A stretch of 64,000 nt of DNA from Bradyrhizobium sp. dw_78. GTDB lineage: Bacteria > Pseudomonadota > Alphaproteobacteria > Rhizobiales > Xanthobacteraceae. The translations under genes were made by a program, and so were the position numbers. Below, piece after piece: positions 47,646 through 56,497 of this stretch; within the stretch, counting starts at the first letter, position 1; the number at the start of each line of letters is the position of its first letter. The stretch lies in contig NZ_JAAVUS010000011.1 in NCBI RefSeq assembly GCF_018449525.1, positions 62,001-126,000 of the forward strand, read 5' to 3'. The notes below the pieces were generated by a model that did not search any database, was not told where the DNA came from, and saw only the letters and a program-made list of their open reading frames with translations.

Positions 47646-48746
47646 ATGACAACGCATCCCCTTCGTTTCGGTATCTGGGCGCTGGTTCACGGCTCTCGTG
47701 CCGCACATCAGGACCCTGAAGAGCCGTATGATGCGTCGTGGGAACGCAATCGCGATCTGGTGCTGGCCGCGGAAAGGCTCGGCTACGATTCGACATTGAT
47801 TGCGCAGCACACCATCAATCCGCATCAGGAGGATCTGGATCAGCTCGAAGCCTGGAGTTCGGCCGCAGCGCTTGCGGCGCTGACGAGCCGGATCGAGATC
47901 ATCGCCGCGATCAAGCCGTATCTCTATCATCCGGTCGTGCTCGCCAAGATGGCGCTTCAGATCGAGAACATCAGCCGGGGGCGGTTTGCCATCAATCTCG
48001 TCAATGCCTGGAATCGTCCAGAGCTGGAAAAGGCAGGTATCGGTTTCCCGGAGCATGACGCGCGTTACGCTTACGGCCGTGAATGGATCTCGGTCGTATC
48101 GAGCTTGATGCAAGGGGAGCATGTGACTTACAAAGGCGCGCATTTCGACGTGCGCGATTACGCCCTGCGGCCCAAGGATCTCTACCGCGCGCGCCCGACG
48201 ATCTATGTCGGCGGCGAATCCGAGCCCGCCCGTGCGCTGGTCGTCGATCATGGCGACGTATGGTTCATCAACGGGCAGCCGCTGGAGGACGTGGCCGACT
48301 TGATCGCCAATGTAGCGGCGCGTCCGCGTCCTTCTGTGCCGTTGCGGTTCGGGCTGTCCGCCTTTGTCATCGCGCGCGAGACCCATGAACAAGCGCAGGC
48401 TGCCTATGAACGGTTGTCAAATCTGGCGGCAAAGGACGCGCCGATGAAGGCGATCCAGAAACAGAACACCGATCCGAAGGTCGTGATGATGCAGACGATG
48501 CAGAAAACGCCGCGCCTCGGCAGCAATGGTGGAACGGCGGCCGGACTGGTCGGCAGCTACAATGAAGTGGCGTCGCGCATCGGCGCCTTCCATGCGGCGG
48601 GAATCGAACTGTTCATGTTGCAATTCCAGCCGTTCGAGGCGGAGATGGCGCGCTTCGCGCAAGAGGTCATTCCGCGTGTGCGCCAGTTGCAATCCCGGCC
48701 ATTGGCCGACAGGACCGGGGCTGGATCGCTATCGAGCCTGCGCTGA
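47646..48746 (+). CDS. Luciferase-like FMNH2-dependent monooxygenase, SsuD/SfnG-like
   Basis: A 366-residue TIM-barrel flavoprotein: LRFGIWALVHGSRAAHQ, ERLGYDSTLIAQHTI, LTSRIEIIAAIKPYLYHPVVLAKMALQIENISRGRFAINLVNAWNRPELEKAGIGFPEHDARYAYGREWISVV and IYVGGESEPARALVVDHGDVWFING. This is the layout of SsuD/SfnG-type enzymes that use reduced FMN and O2 to split alkanesulfonates or dimethyl sulfone into sulfite or sulfinate plus aldehyde. GAAGAGAG precedes ATG 47646. Divergent from the ssu transporter; no NADH:FMN reductase gene is in the window. Confidence 0.92.
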   Translation: MTTHPLRFGIWALVHGSRAAHQDPEEPYDASWERNRDLVLAAERLGYDSTLIAQHTINPHQEDLDQLEAWSSAAALAALTSRIEIIAAIKPYLYHPVVLAKMALQIENISRGRFAINLVNAWNRPELEKAGIGFPEHDARYAYGREWISVVSSLMQGEHVTYKGAHFDVRDYALRPKDLYRARPTIYVGGESEPARALVVDHGDVWFINGQPLEDVADLIANVAARPRPSVPLRFGLSAFVIARETHEQAQAAYERLSNLAAKDAPMKAIQKQNTDPKVVMMQTMQKTPRLGSNGGTAAGLVGSYNEVASRIGAFHAAGIELFMLQFQPFEAEMARFAQEVIPRVRQLQSRPLADRTGAGSLSSLR

Positions 48747-48756
48747 CAGACGATCT

Positions 48757-50097
48757 TCACGCTGAGGCTGCCGCCGATGCCCGCTTTGCAAACCGGCTCG
48801 GCGGTTTTGGCAGACCGAAATGGTCGCGCAAGGTAGATCCGGCATATTCTTTACGGAACAACCCGCGGTTTTGCAGGATCGGCACCACCGTCTCCACGAA
48901 CGCTTCGAGTCCGTCTGGCAGCACGTCCGGCATCAGGTTGAAGCCGTCGGCCGCGCCGGCCCTGAACCATGCCTCGATGTCGTCAGCGATGCGCTCGGGC
49001 GTGCCGACGATGATGCGATGGCCGACGCCGCCTCCGAGCGCCCGGAGAAGTTCGCGGACGGTCAGGTTTCCGCGGCGCGCCAGGTTAACGGTGCCATTGA
49101 ACATCGTGTGGTTGGCGTTGGCCGGTAGCGGCAACGGATCGGGCAACGGTTTGTCGAGTTTGAGTTGTGCGGGATCGATCTGGAGCGTGCCGGCGAGGCG
49201 CGCGAGGCTGTACTCGATGGGGACGAGTTCCCAGAGTTCATCCTGCCGCCGCCTGGCCTCCGCCTCGGTGCTGCCGATTACGGTGGCGAGCCCCGGCAGG
49301 ATGACGATGGCATCGCCCGGTCTTCCGTAGGCGGCCGCCCTGGCCCGCAGGTCGCGCGCATAGGCCACGCCTTCGTCGATCGTCTGTGCGAGCGTGAAGA
49401 CGGCTTCGGCCTGAGCGGCCGCGAGGTCGCGGCCGTCGTTCGATCCGCCCGCCTGCACCGTGATCGGCCGCCCTTGCGGGGAGCGCGGCACGTTCAACGG
49501 CCCCGCCACCGAATAATATGTTCCGCGGTGTGCGATCGGATGAACCTTCGAGGTGTCCACGAATCTTGCCGTGGCCTTATCGCCGACGAAGGCGTCATCT
49601 TCCCAGCTATCCCAGAGTGCATGAACGACTTCGGCAAATTCCTTTGCGCGATCGTAGCGTGCCTTATGTTCCAGCACGCCGGACAGGCCGAAATTCCGGC
49701 TCGAGGCAGCATCCGCCGTGGTTACAGCATTCCAGCCGGAGCGTCCCCCGCTGGCGTGATCCAGCGTCGCAAACCGCCGCGCGATATTATACGGCTCGTT
49801 ATAAGTCGTGGAGGCGGTTGCGATCAGTCCGATGTGGCTGGTGGACGCGGCAATCATCGCCAGAATGATCGTCGGTTCCAGGGACATGAACGGGCGATAG
49901 TCGATGCGATCGGTGACCGCCGGCGTATCGGCGAGAAAGATGGCGTCGAGCTTGCCGCGCTCGGCGATGCGCGCGACGCGCACGTAGTGACCGACATCGA
50001 AACAGGCGCGCGGATCGCTGTCCGGTAACCGCCATGCCGACGCGTAGACGCCGGAGTGCAGAAGATTGACGTTGAGATGCAATTGGCGGGACGACAT
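48757..50097 (-). CDS. Flavin monooxygenase of the NtaA/SnaA/DszA family
   Basis: A 446-residue luciferase-like protein: QLHLNVNLLHSGVYASAWRLP, ERGKLDAIFLADTPAVTD, PTIILAMIAASTSHIGLIATASTTYNEPYNIARRFATLDHASGGRSGWNAVTTADAASSRNFG and PQGRPITVQAGGSNDGRDLAAAQAEAVFTLAQ. These fit the long NtaA/SnaA/DszA type (around 440-460 residues) that oxidises nitrilotriacetate, pristinamycin intermediates or dibenzothiophene sulfone with FMNH2 from a partner reductase. It is the last gene of a minus-strand trio (51563-52957, 50164-51387, this gene), which probably forms an organosulfur oxidation operon. Confidence 0.92.
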   Translation of the reverse strand: MSSRQLHLNVNLLHSGVYASAWRLPDSDPRACFDVGHYVRVARIAERGKLDAIFLADTPAVTDRIDYRPFMSLEPTIILAMIAASTSHIGLIATASTTYNEPYNIARRFATLDHASGGRSGWNAVTTADAASSRNFGLSGVLEHKARYDRAKEFAEVVHALWDSWEDDAFVGDKATARFVDTSKVHPIAHRGTYYSVAGPLNVPRSPQGRPITVQAGGSNDGRDLAAAQAEAVFTLAQTIDEGVAYARDLRARAAAYGRPGDAIVILPGLATVIGSTEAEARRRQDELWELVPIEYSLARLAGTLQIDPAQLKLDKPLPDPLPLPANANHTMFNGTVNLARRGNLTVRELLRALGGGVGHRIIVGTPERIADDIEAWFRAGAADGFNLMPDVLPDGLEAFVETVVPILQNRGLFRKEYAGSTLRDHFGLPKPPSRFAKRASAAASA

Positions 50098-50163
50098 GCG
50101 AGGATTTCCAGGTTCAAGGTATCAGCGGCAGCTTTCAGCCGCGGTGCCGCCAACGCATTTCTT

Positions 50164-51387
50164 TCAAGTATAAAGCGGGTCCGATGTGATCCTGCCGTTC
50201 AGCGCGAAGTTGCCGACCTCTCTTGCCTTGTAGGCAACGGGATCATGCAAGGTATGGGTGCGGACGTTTCGCCAGAAGCGGTCGAAACCGTAACGGGCGG
50301 AGGTCGAACGTGCTCCCATGAGATCGAAAATGCGTGAAGTGATGTCCAGCGCAACCCGGGTGCTGTTGACCTTGGCTGCATAAACGGTCGTGGCCGCCGA
50401 GTTGCGCTGATCCGGAGCAAGCGCCGCGCCGCGTCCGATTGCGGCCTCTATCTCGGTCGCTGCGACTTCAGCCAGTGCAATGCTGGCGCGGAGGTCGGAA
50501 TGAAGAGAGCCGTATAGTTCCAGGATGTATGGATCCTCGCTGGCCCGCGCGACTCCTGACGTTTGCCATGGCTTTGCTTGGGCTCGAATATATCGGTTCG
50601 CTTCCAGCAACGCGCCTTCGGCTGTCCCGAGGTAGAAGTTCACGAACAGCAATTGATGGATGGGAACCACCAGGGTCGTCAGCGCAGGCAAGGGGGCGTC
50701 CGGCTTGGGCGGAAAAAGTCCGAGAATATCGTCTCGTTCGACGCGCACATCGTGGAATTCGATGCTGCCGCTTTCGGTCAGCCGCTGGCCGAAAGCGTCC
50801 CAATCGTTGCCATGCACGATCCCGTCATTTGCACCGGGCAGGGCGATCAGCACGACCGCATCGCCGAAGGCCGCGCGCAAGGTGATGCGGTCGGCCCGCG
50901 ATGCATTGGAGGCGAACGTCTTGCGGCCGTTCAGCCGGAAGCCGTCGCCATCGGCGGTCAAAATCGTGAGCGCGTCGCGCGGATTGGAGGCGCCGCCCCA
51001 GAACCACTTCTGCCCGACGGATTGCCGGACAAGGCGTTCACACTGCTCCTGGTCGGCACGCCAGAACGCGCTGTGCGACAGCAGATAATGATAGCTCAGG
51101 ATTTGCGCGATCGAGGTGTCCGCACGTGCAAGGATTCTCACCACGCGGAACGCATCCGTGAACGTTGCGCCGGCGCCGCCGGCCTCCTTCGGGTTCAGCA
51201 AGGTGAGAAGACCAGCCTCCCTGAGCCACGTAATCTCTGTATGCGGCGGTGTTCCGGCACGCTCGCGCGCGACCGCCGTTTCGCTCAGACGTGCCGCAAC
51301 CTGTTCGGCAATCGAGAGCCAGTCGGCCCCGGCAACAAGGCGTTCATCGGCTGCGAAGACCGCAGGTTGGGTGGATGTTGCGGTCAT
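50164..51387 (-). CDS. Acyl-CoA-dehydrogenase-fold flavoprotein, SfnB/DszC-like, second copy
   Basis: 407 residues with the same build as the gene at 43383-44612: TWLREAGLLTLLNPKEAGGAGATFTDAFRVVRILARADTSIAQILSYHYLL, WDAFGQRLTESGSIEFHDVRVERDDILGLFPP and a C-terminus YGFDRFWRNVRTHTLHDPVAYKAREVGNFALNG with the R-F-W-R-N-x-R-T mark of the SfnB/DszC monooxygenase group. It lies between two NtaA/DszA-type monooxygenase genes, the arrangement known for dszA/dszC-like two-step sulfur oxidation (inference). Reduced flavin must come from elsewhere. Confidence 0.9.
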   Translation of the reverse strand: MTATSTQPAVFAADERLVAGADWLSIAEQVAARLSETAVARERAGTPPHTEITWLREAGLLTLLNPKEAGGAGATFTDAFRVVRILARADTSIAQILSYHYLLSHSAFWRADQEQCERLVRQSVGQKWFWGGASNPRDALTILTADGDGFRLNGRKTFASNASRADRITLRAAFGDAVVLIALPGANDGIVHGNDWDAFGQRLTESGSIEFHDVRVERDDILGLFPPKPDAPLPALTTLVVPIHQLLFVNFYLGTAEGALLEANRYIRAQAKPWQTSGVARASEDPYILELYGSLHSDLRASIALAEVAATEIEAAIGRGAALAPDQRNSAATTVYAAKVNSTRVALDITSRIFDLMGARSTSARYGFDRFWRNVRTHTLHDPVAYKAREVGNFALNGRITSDPLYT

Positions 51388-51562
51388 GCCTTAAAACTCG
51401 CCTTGCGGAAACATCGAATGGACGGCGCTCGACCGTGTGGCGAGCAAGGTTATTTCGCCGCAATCGGAAGGGTCAATTTTGTATTTCGCCGGGATCGGAG
51501 ACGAACCTTCGAAGCGGCCATCCAACTGAAGAAAGCTCTGCTGCGGAGCGCGCCATCCGCGT

Positions 51563-52957
51563 CTATTCCGCGGCGGCCGCGAGCCGTCCATAGCGGTGCA
51601 GGGCGGCGGGATGCGGCTCTACGAGGCGCGCGCGACCGGCCCCGAACAGTTTTTCGCGCAGCGTTCCGGGGCGGTAGGATGGTTTGTAACGCCCGCGCCG
51701 CGTCAACTCGGGCACGAGCAGGTCAGCGACGTCCTCAAAGCTTTCGGGCGAAATCGCAAATGCCAGGTTGAGGCCGTCCACTCCGGTCTGTTCGATCCAG
51801 GCTTCGATTTCGTCCGCGACCTTTTCGGGTGTGCCGACGAGCACGGGTCCGATGCCGCCAATGCCGACATGCTCGGCGACCTCGCGAACCGTCCAGATCC
51901 GGTCCGGGTCGGCGCGGGTGATGTTATCCATCGCCGTGCGTCCCGCGTCGTTCAGCACATGTCGCACCTCCTGATCGAGGTCGTAGGTCGAGAAGTCGAC
52001 GCCGGTCCAGCCCGACATCAGCGTCAGGGCGCCTTCATGGCTGATATAGTTCCGGAAATCGGCGTGCTTGGCGGCAGCCTCTTCCTCGGTGCGGCCCAGG
52101 ATGACGGTCATCAGGCTGAACATCAGAATTTCGGCCGGATTTCTTCCTGCTTCCGCCGCCAGTTTCCGTATCGTCGCAACGCGCGGCGCGATGACCTTGG
52201 CCGAAGGACCTGACATGAACACGCATTCGGCATGCCGGGCGGCAAATTCGCGTCCACGCGGCGACGTTCCGGCCTGATAGAGCACGGGCGTTCGCTGCGG
52301 CGATGGCTCGCTCAGGTGGATTGCGTCGAGACGGTAATTGGCGCCTTCATGGTGGACTCGATGGACCTTGGCCGGATCGGCAAAGATGCCGCTGGCGCGG
52401 TCGCGCAGCACGGCATCATCCTGCCAGCTGCTTTCCCATAATTTATAGACGACCTTCATGTATTCGTCTGCGACCTCATAGCGATCGTCATGGGCGTTCT
52501 GCCGGTCCTTGCCCATGCCGCGCGCCGCGCTATCGAGATAGCCGGTCACGATGTTCCAGCCGATGCGTCCCTCGGTGAGGTGGTCAAGCGTCGACATCCG
52601 CCGCGCGAACGGATATGGCGGCTCGTAGGAAAGCGTGCAGGTGACACCGAAGCCGAGGTTTTCGGTGACGGCTGCCATCGCCGAAACCAGCAGCATCGGG
52701 TCATTGACCGGCACCTGTGCGGCGTTGCGCAGCGCCGCGTCGGCATTGCCGCCGAATACGTCATAGACGCCGAGTACATCGGCCAGAAACAGACCGTCAA
52801 ATCTGCCGCGCTCAAGCGTCTTTGCGAGGTGAATCCAGTAGGACAGGCGATGATAGTCGCTGCTGCGATCGCGCGGGTGCGTCCACAATCCCGGCGATTG
52901 ATGGGCGACGCAGTTCATCGCGAAGGCATTCAGCCGAATTTCCTTTGCCATGCTCAA
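51563..52957 (-). CDS. Flavin monooxygenase of the NtaA/SnaA/DszA family, second copy
   Basis: 464 residues: IRLNAFAMNCVAHQSPGLWTHPRDRSSDYHRLSYWIHLAKTLERGRFDGLFLADVLGVYD, FGVTCTLSYEPPYPFARRMSTLDHLTEGRIGWNIVTGYLDSAARGMGKDRQNAHDDRYEVADEY and SPQRTPVLYQAGTSPRGREFAARHAECVFMSG. This is a very typical NtaA/DszA pattern (NIVTGYLDSAARxxG, HDDRYExADEY). It probably attacks a sulfone or a similar C-S or C-N bond. It leads the minus-strand trio with the SfnB-like gene and the other DszA-like gene. Start ATG 52957 is preceded by GGGAATTTGAGC, a weak site. Confidence 0.93.
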   Translation of the reverse strand: MSMAKEIRLNAFAMNCVAHQSPGLWTHPRDRSSDYHRLSYWIHLAKTLERGRFDGLFLADVLGVYDVFGGNADAALRNAAQVPVNDPMLLVSAMAAVTENLGFGVTCTLSYEPPYPFARRMSTLDHLTEGRIGWNIVTGYLDSAARGMGKDRQNAHDDRYEVADEYMKVVYKLWESSWQDDAVLRDRASGIFADPAKVHRVHHEGANYRLDAIHLSEPSPQRTPVLYQAGTSPRGREFAARHAECVFMSGPSAKVIAPRVATIRKLAAEAGRNPAEILMFSLMTVILGRTEEEAAAKHADFRNYISHEGALTLMSGWTGVDFSTYDLDQEVRHVLNDAGRTAMDNITRADPDRIWTVREVAEHVGIGGIGPVLVGTPEKVADEIEAWIEQTGVDGLNLAFAISPESFEDVADLLVPELTRRGRYKPSYRPGTLREKLFGAGRARLVEPHPAALHRYGRLAAAAE

Positions 52958-53287
52958 ATTCCCGGAAGTGTCGAGCTAAATTCCCGACGTCATCACTCGA
53001 TCAAGATGTCCTTTTGAACGAAAGATCCACTAGCGTATGCTGCCTTGCTTGCAAAGCTGGAACGAGAGCAGGAGATATCGATGGAGAGATGTTGCCGGTC
53101 TGATGCTGATGGCGCAAACGAATGACTGCTCAGGGTCCGTTGCGGGGAAATTTGTGCTGCGGCCGCAATGTGCCTGGTCGGCGATGACATGGAGAAAATG
53201 AAGCGCCTGCCGTTATCGTGGCATTTTGCCGGCATGCGCTCTTATGATACACAGGATCGGTATCGCCTTCCAATCTCATGGGTTTGA
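52958..53287. other. Divergent promoter region, no gene
   Basis: Between the DszA-like operon and the DOPA-dioxygenase-like gene. Short frames only; no convincing operator. Confidence 0.4.
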
Positions 53288-53722
53288 GTGGGGTGTGATG
53301 TGGTTGATCCCTCGGTCGTCCGGTTGCCGCGCTCTCTGAGCGAAATCGCCAGTTTTCACGCCCACGTCTATTACGATCCGCAGACGCGCGGGGAAGCCGA
53401 ACGGCTGCGTGCCTGGATCGGCGAACGCTTTTCCGTCACGCTTGGCCGCTGGCATGATGCGAAGATCGGCCCGCACGATCAGGCCATGTTCCAGGTCGCC
53501 TTTGTCGTCGATGTCTTTCCCGCGCTGGTGCCGTGGCTGATGCTCAATCATGGCGCGTTGAGCATATTGGTGCATCCGAACACGGCCAATCCGCATCGGG
53601 ATCATACCGCAAATCCGCTTTGGATCGGCCGACCTCTCGCTGTTCATGCCGAAATCTTGCCCGAAGAGGGAGCGGTCGATTCGACACTCTTGCCGAACAC
53701 CAATCCGGTCAAACCGGCATAA
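53288..53722 (+). CDS. DOPA 4,5-dioxygenase family protein
   Basis: About 144 residues, starting at GTG 53288 (or GTG 53300, four codons in). The family core is present: IASFHAHVYYDPQTRGEAERLRAWIGERFSVTLGRWHDAKIGPHDQAMFQVAF and LMLNHGALSILVHPNTANPHRDHTANPLWIGRPLAVH, with conserved histidines (FHAHVYY, GPH, NHG, LVHPNT, HRDH). Homologues in fungi and plants open the ring of DOPA; bacterial ones have unknown physiological substrates and are often near catabolic genes. Single gene, convergent with the amidohydrolase. Confidence 0.9.
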   Translation: MGCDVVDPSVVRLPRSLSEIASFHAHVYYDPQTRGEAERLRAWIGERFSVTLGRWHDAKIGPHDQAMFQVAFVVDVFPALVPWLMLNHGALSILVHPNTANPHRDHTANPLWIGRPLAVHAEILPEEGAVDSTLLPNTNPVKPA

Positions 53723-53863
53723 GCGCAACCGTGAGCTTATGATTGAAGACGCTGGGCCGAGTCCCCGTTGGCTCAATCCATGATGTCAGATCGTGCATGG
53801 CGGTAGTAACAGCCGGGAATGTTTCCGCCGAAAGCGGAGCTTGAGAGCTGACATGGCGCAGTT

Positions 53864-55120
53864 CTAATTCACGGTAAATGGCAGTTGATAGGGGCGGCCG
53901 AACGGCACGCCTTCACGCACGGTTTGTACCGCCTTGAGGTATGCTTTGCCGGTGCGGGGGTTATTTGAGGTATCAAGCAATTGTACAGGCCCCTCGACGA
54001 GTTCGAGGATTGAGACGTCTCCCGGTGCGCCGACTTGCAGCGTACCAAGCTTTGCAACCTTGCCAATAATCGTTGCGGGCTTGATTGTCGCAGCAGCGAT
54101 GACGTCCTCAAGTGAAAATCCAAGCGCCAGAAATTTGCTCAAGACCCACGGTAGATAGGGTTGGCTCGGCGTGTTTGCGGCTACGACATGCGCGTCGCTG
54201 GAAATCGTGTCGAAGGTCAGGCCTTGTTGGATCGCTGCCTCCGCGATATCAAAATTAAAGCTGCCTGCGCCGTGTCCGACGTCGATAAGCACTCCGCGTC
54301 GTTTCGCTTCCAGTAAAGCGGGCAGAACCTTGCCGTTCTGCACGGTGTTGTTGCCAAGACTGCTGTACGGATGCGTAAGGATATCGCCCGGGCGCAGGGT
54401 GTTGACGAGAACCTGCAGGTCACCGGGGGCGTCGCCGATGTGGCACATCACCCGGCCTTTGGTACCAGAGAGTTCAACGGCTTCAATGGCGCGCTTGAGC
54501 GGTTCGATGCCGTTGTTGCCTACAATGGCTAGCGTTTCGCGCACCTTGGCCCCGAGCACGATGTCCTGATTCTCGGCGATGGTACGAGCGGTCGCGTCGG
54601 CATCGGCATATTTGATATTTTCTGTCTCACCAACCGGAAATCCGGCTAGTCCAATCGTGGAAATGTTCACGAAGGTGAACACCCGACTGCGGGATTGTCC
54701 CACGAGAGTCCGCTTGAATGCAGAGAAATTATTGGCTCCGGCGGCACCGGCGCTCACATAAGTGGTGGTGCCGGAGAACGGGACCAATTCGTCGGGCGGG
54801 ATGCCAATTGCCGATCCGTAGGCATAGATATGGGTATGCATGTCGACCAGCCCGGGCGTGACCAATTTGCCCTTGGCGTCGATGGTGCGTTTTGCAAGCG
54901 CCGGATCGATCGCGGCTTCGACTGCCGCGATTTGTCCGTATCGAATGCCCACGTCACGAACGCCTCGGAGCTGCTGACTCGGATCGATGACCTCGCCGCC
55001 GCGGATTACGAGATCGAACGGCTGGGGCGTATCGCCGAGAGTCGGGCGGTGACCTGCTATGGTCGCGCCGACCAGTGCTGTGGTTCCAATTAAAAAATCG
55101 CGTCTCGACGGATTGCGCAT
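53864..55120 (-). CDS. Tat-exported amidohydrolase (dihydroorotase/DUF-type metal-dependent hydrolase)
   Basis: A 418-residue enzyme. ATG 55120 gives a twin-arginine signal peptide (NPSRRDFLIGTTALVGATIAG). The amidohydrolase barrel shows FDLVIRGGEVIDPSQQLRGVRDVGIRYGQIAAV, the metal motif VTPGLVDMHTHIYAYG, the metal-lysine/His region VMCHIGDAPG and ILTHPYSSL, and the aspartate in TFDTISSDAHV. The D-x-H-x-H, lone His pair and S-S-D-x-H match the group of deacetylase/dihydroorotase-like periplasmic hydrolases. The amide or cyclic substrate is unknown; the adjacent uptake operon could carry its product. Confidence 0.9.
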   Translation of the reverse strand: MRNPSRRDFLIGTTALVGATIAGHRPTLGDTPQPFDLVIRGGEVIDPSQQLRGVRDVGIRYGQIAAVEAAIDPALAKRTIDAKGKLVTPGLVDMHTHIYAYGSAIGIPPDELVPFSGTTTYVSAGAAGANNFSAFKRTLVGQSRSRVFTFVNISTIGLAGFPVGETENIKYADADATARTIAENQDIVLGAKVRETLAIVGNNGIEPLKRAIEAVELSGTKGRVMCHIGDAPGDLQVLVNTLRPGDILTHPYSSLGNNTVQNGKVLPALLEAKRRGVLIDVGHGAGSFNFDIAEAAIQQGLTFDTISSDAHVVAANTPSQPYLPWVLSKFLALGFSLEDVIAAATIKPATIIGKVAKLGTLQVGAPGDVSILELVEGPVQLLDTSNNPRTGKAYLKAVQTVREGVPFGRPYQLPFTVN

Positions 55121-55551
55121 GATAGGCCCCGATTTCTCTTCATTTCTTTGCCGTTCGCCTTTGCTGTAGCCCGAATTTCCCGTAATTGTTTTGCATTGAT
55201 CGAGGCAACGCGACGTCATTGTTCTCTTGGATGGCCACCAAACGAAATGGCCGCCTTAAAATCTCAGGGACGTCATGCCGGTCCGCAAGGCGTGACGGGA
55301 ATCAAAGCGCGCGGCCAGATGACCCGTCGCTTTCAGCGTTGCAGCGGCTCTGTTGGTTTTCGCAGTACGGCTTTCTCCAATGGGGCAGGCGGGCCGCGAT
55401 TTCGTTTCGTCGTTGCGAAGCAATTTGAAACCAATAACCCGCGAGGTTGCCTTAGCTTGGATGCGCCACCCACTGCGCCGTAGCGGCTGTTGTCGGGCTT
55501 CAATCTGGTGAAGCAATGCAGCTAGCGCGGCGCCCAACCCGAGGTACAAAA
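55121..55551. other. Divergent promoter region, no gene
   Basis: Between the amidohydrolase and the ABC operon. Nothing convincing beyond a ribosome-binding site GAGGT before ATG 55552. Confidence 0.4.
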
Positions 55552-56424
55552 ATGGCGTCGATCAACACCTTGGCCACGAAAATCCGCATTTCACCGAATC
55601 CGCCGGTATTCGACCTTCCAATTCTGGTCGCTCTCGAGCATGGCCTGTTCGAAAAGGCTGGGCTCGATGTCGACTACTCCGTGAAATATGCGGATCACGA
55701 TAAGCATGAACACGACGTGCTGAAGCGGCAGAAGGAGGCGTTGTTCGAGACGGGGGCCGCCGAAGCGTTCAATGTCTGCGAATGGGGCGGTATCGACCGT
55801 CTCGAGCGCGGCACCGGCCGCGGCAAGATCGCCGCGCTGCGGCCTGCGATCGCCGCCCAGGCCATCGTCTCGTTCGATCCGCTGATTCAATCGCCGCGCG
55901 ATCTTGCCGGCGTTGCTATTGGAATCAACGATTTCACCGGATCTCATTACACGACCATCGGCCTTCTCGAAGGCGCAATCCCCAAGGACGACATCGCCAC
56001 GACGCATATCGGCGCACCAGAAGTGCGGTTGCAGGCCATGAAAGAAGGGCGGGTTCGCGCCGTCACGGTGATGGAACCGTTCATCAGCCTGGCGCTAAAA
56101 CAAGGCGCACACCTAATCGCCCTGACATTCTACCGCGGCGCTGAAATCGTCTCTCCGGATTTGCAGCCTCTCGATCTCGATACGTATTTCAAAGTCCTGG
56201 ACCAGGCCGTCGACCTGATCAACGCCGACTTCAAGAGATATGCACACTACATCGTCGCCATCGCCAAAGAGGAAATTGGTGCGGACGAGCTGGATGGCCG
56301 TTTCATCCGCTACATTCACGCGCAGCGCTACTCACACGATCTGTTCGATCCGGCGTATCATTGGATGAAAGACCGCGGATTCACCGACGGCAGAAACAGC
56401 CACGATACGCTGGTCGTTTCCTGA
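55552..56424 (+). CDS. ABC-transporter-type substrate-binding protein without signal peptide
   Basis: 290 residues from ATG 55552 (GAGGT 9 bases upstream; the frame opens at 55516). The periplasmic-binding fold of the NMT1/SsuA type is visible: KIRISPNPPVFDLPILVALEHGLFEKAGLDVDYSVKYAD, FETGAAEAFNVCEWGGIDRLERG, SPRDLAGVAIGINDFTGSHYTTIGLLEGAIPKDDI and RLQAMKEGRVRAVTVMEPFISLALKQG. No signal peptide or lipobox precedes it, so the protein as read stays in the cytoplasm; either it is a cytoplasmic binding protein/enzyme such as THI5-like proteins, or an upstream start is missed. It leads an operon with a second, exported binding protein and the SsuC/SsuB-type pair. Confidence 0.85.
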   Translation: MASINTLATKIRISPNPPVFDLPILVALEHGLFEKAGLDVDYSVKYADHDKHEHDVLKRQKEALFETGAAEAFNVCEWGGIDRLERGTGRGKIAALRPAIAAQAIVSFDPLIQSPRDLAGVAIGINDFTGSHYTTIGLLEGAIPKDDIATTHIGAPEVRLQAMKEGRVRAVTVMEPFISLALKQGAHLIALTFYRGAEIVSPDLQPLDLDTYFKVLDQAVDLINADFKRYAHYIVAIAKEEIGADELDGRFIRYIHAQRYSHDLFDPAYHWMKDRGFTDGRNSHDTLVVS

Positions 56425-56497
56425 CTTTCAACACCCGTCGGATCCTGCCGGGGCCCGACGGTGAAAGGCCTCCTCACAAGGCAACGCGGCGGGGACA

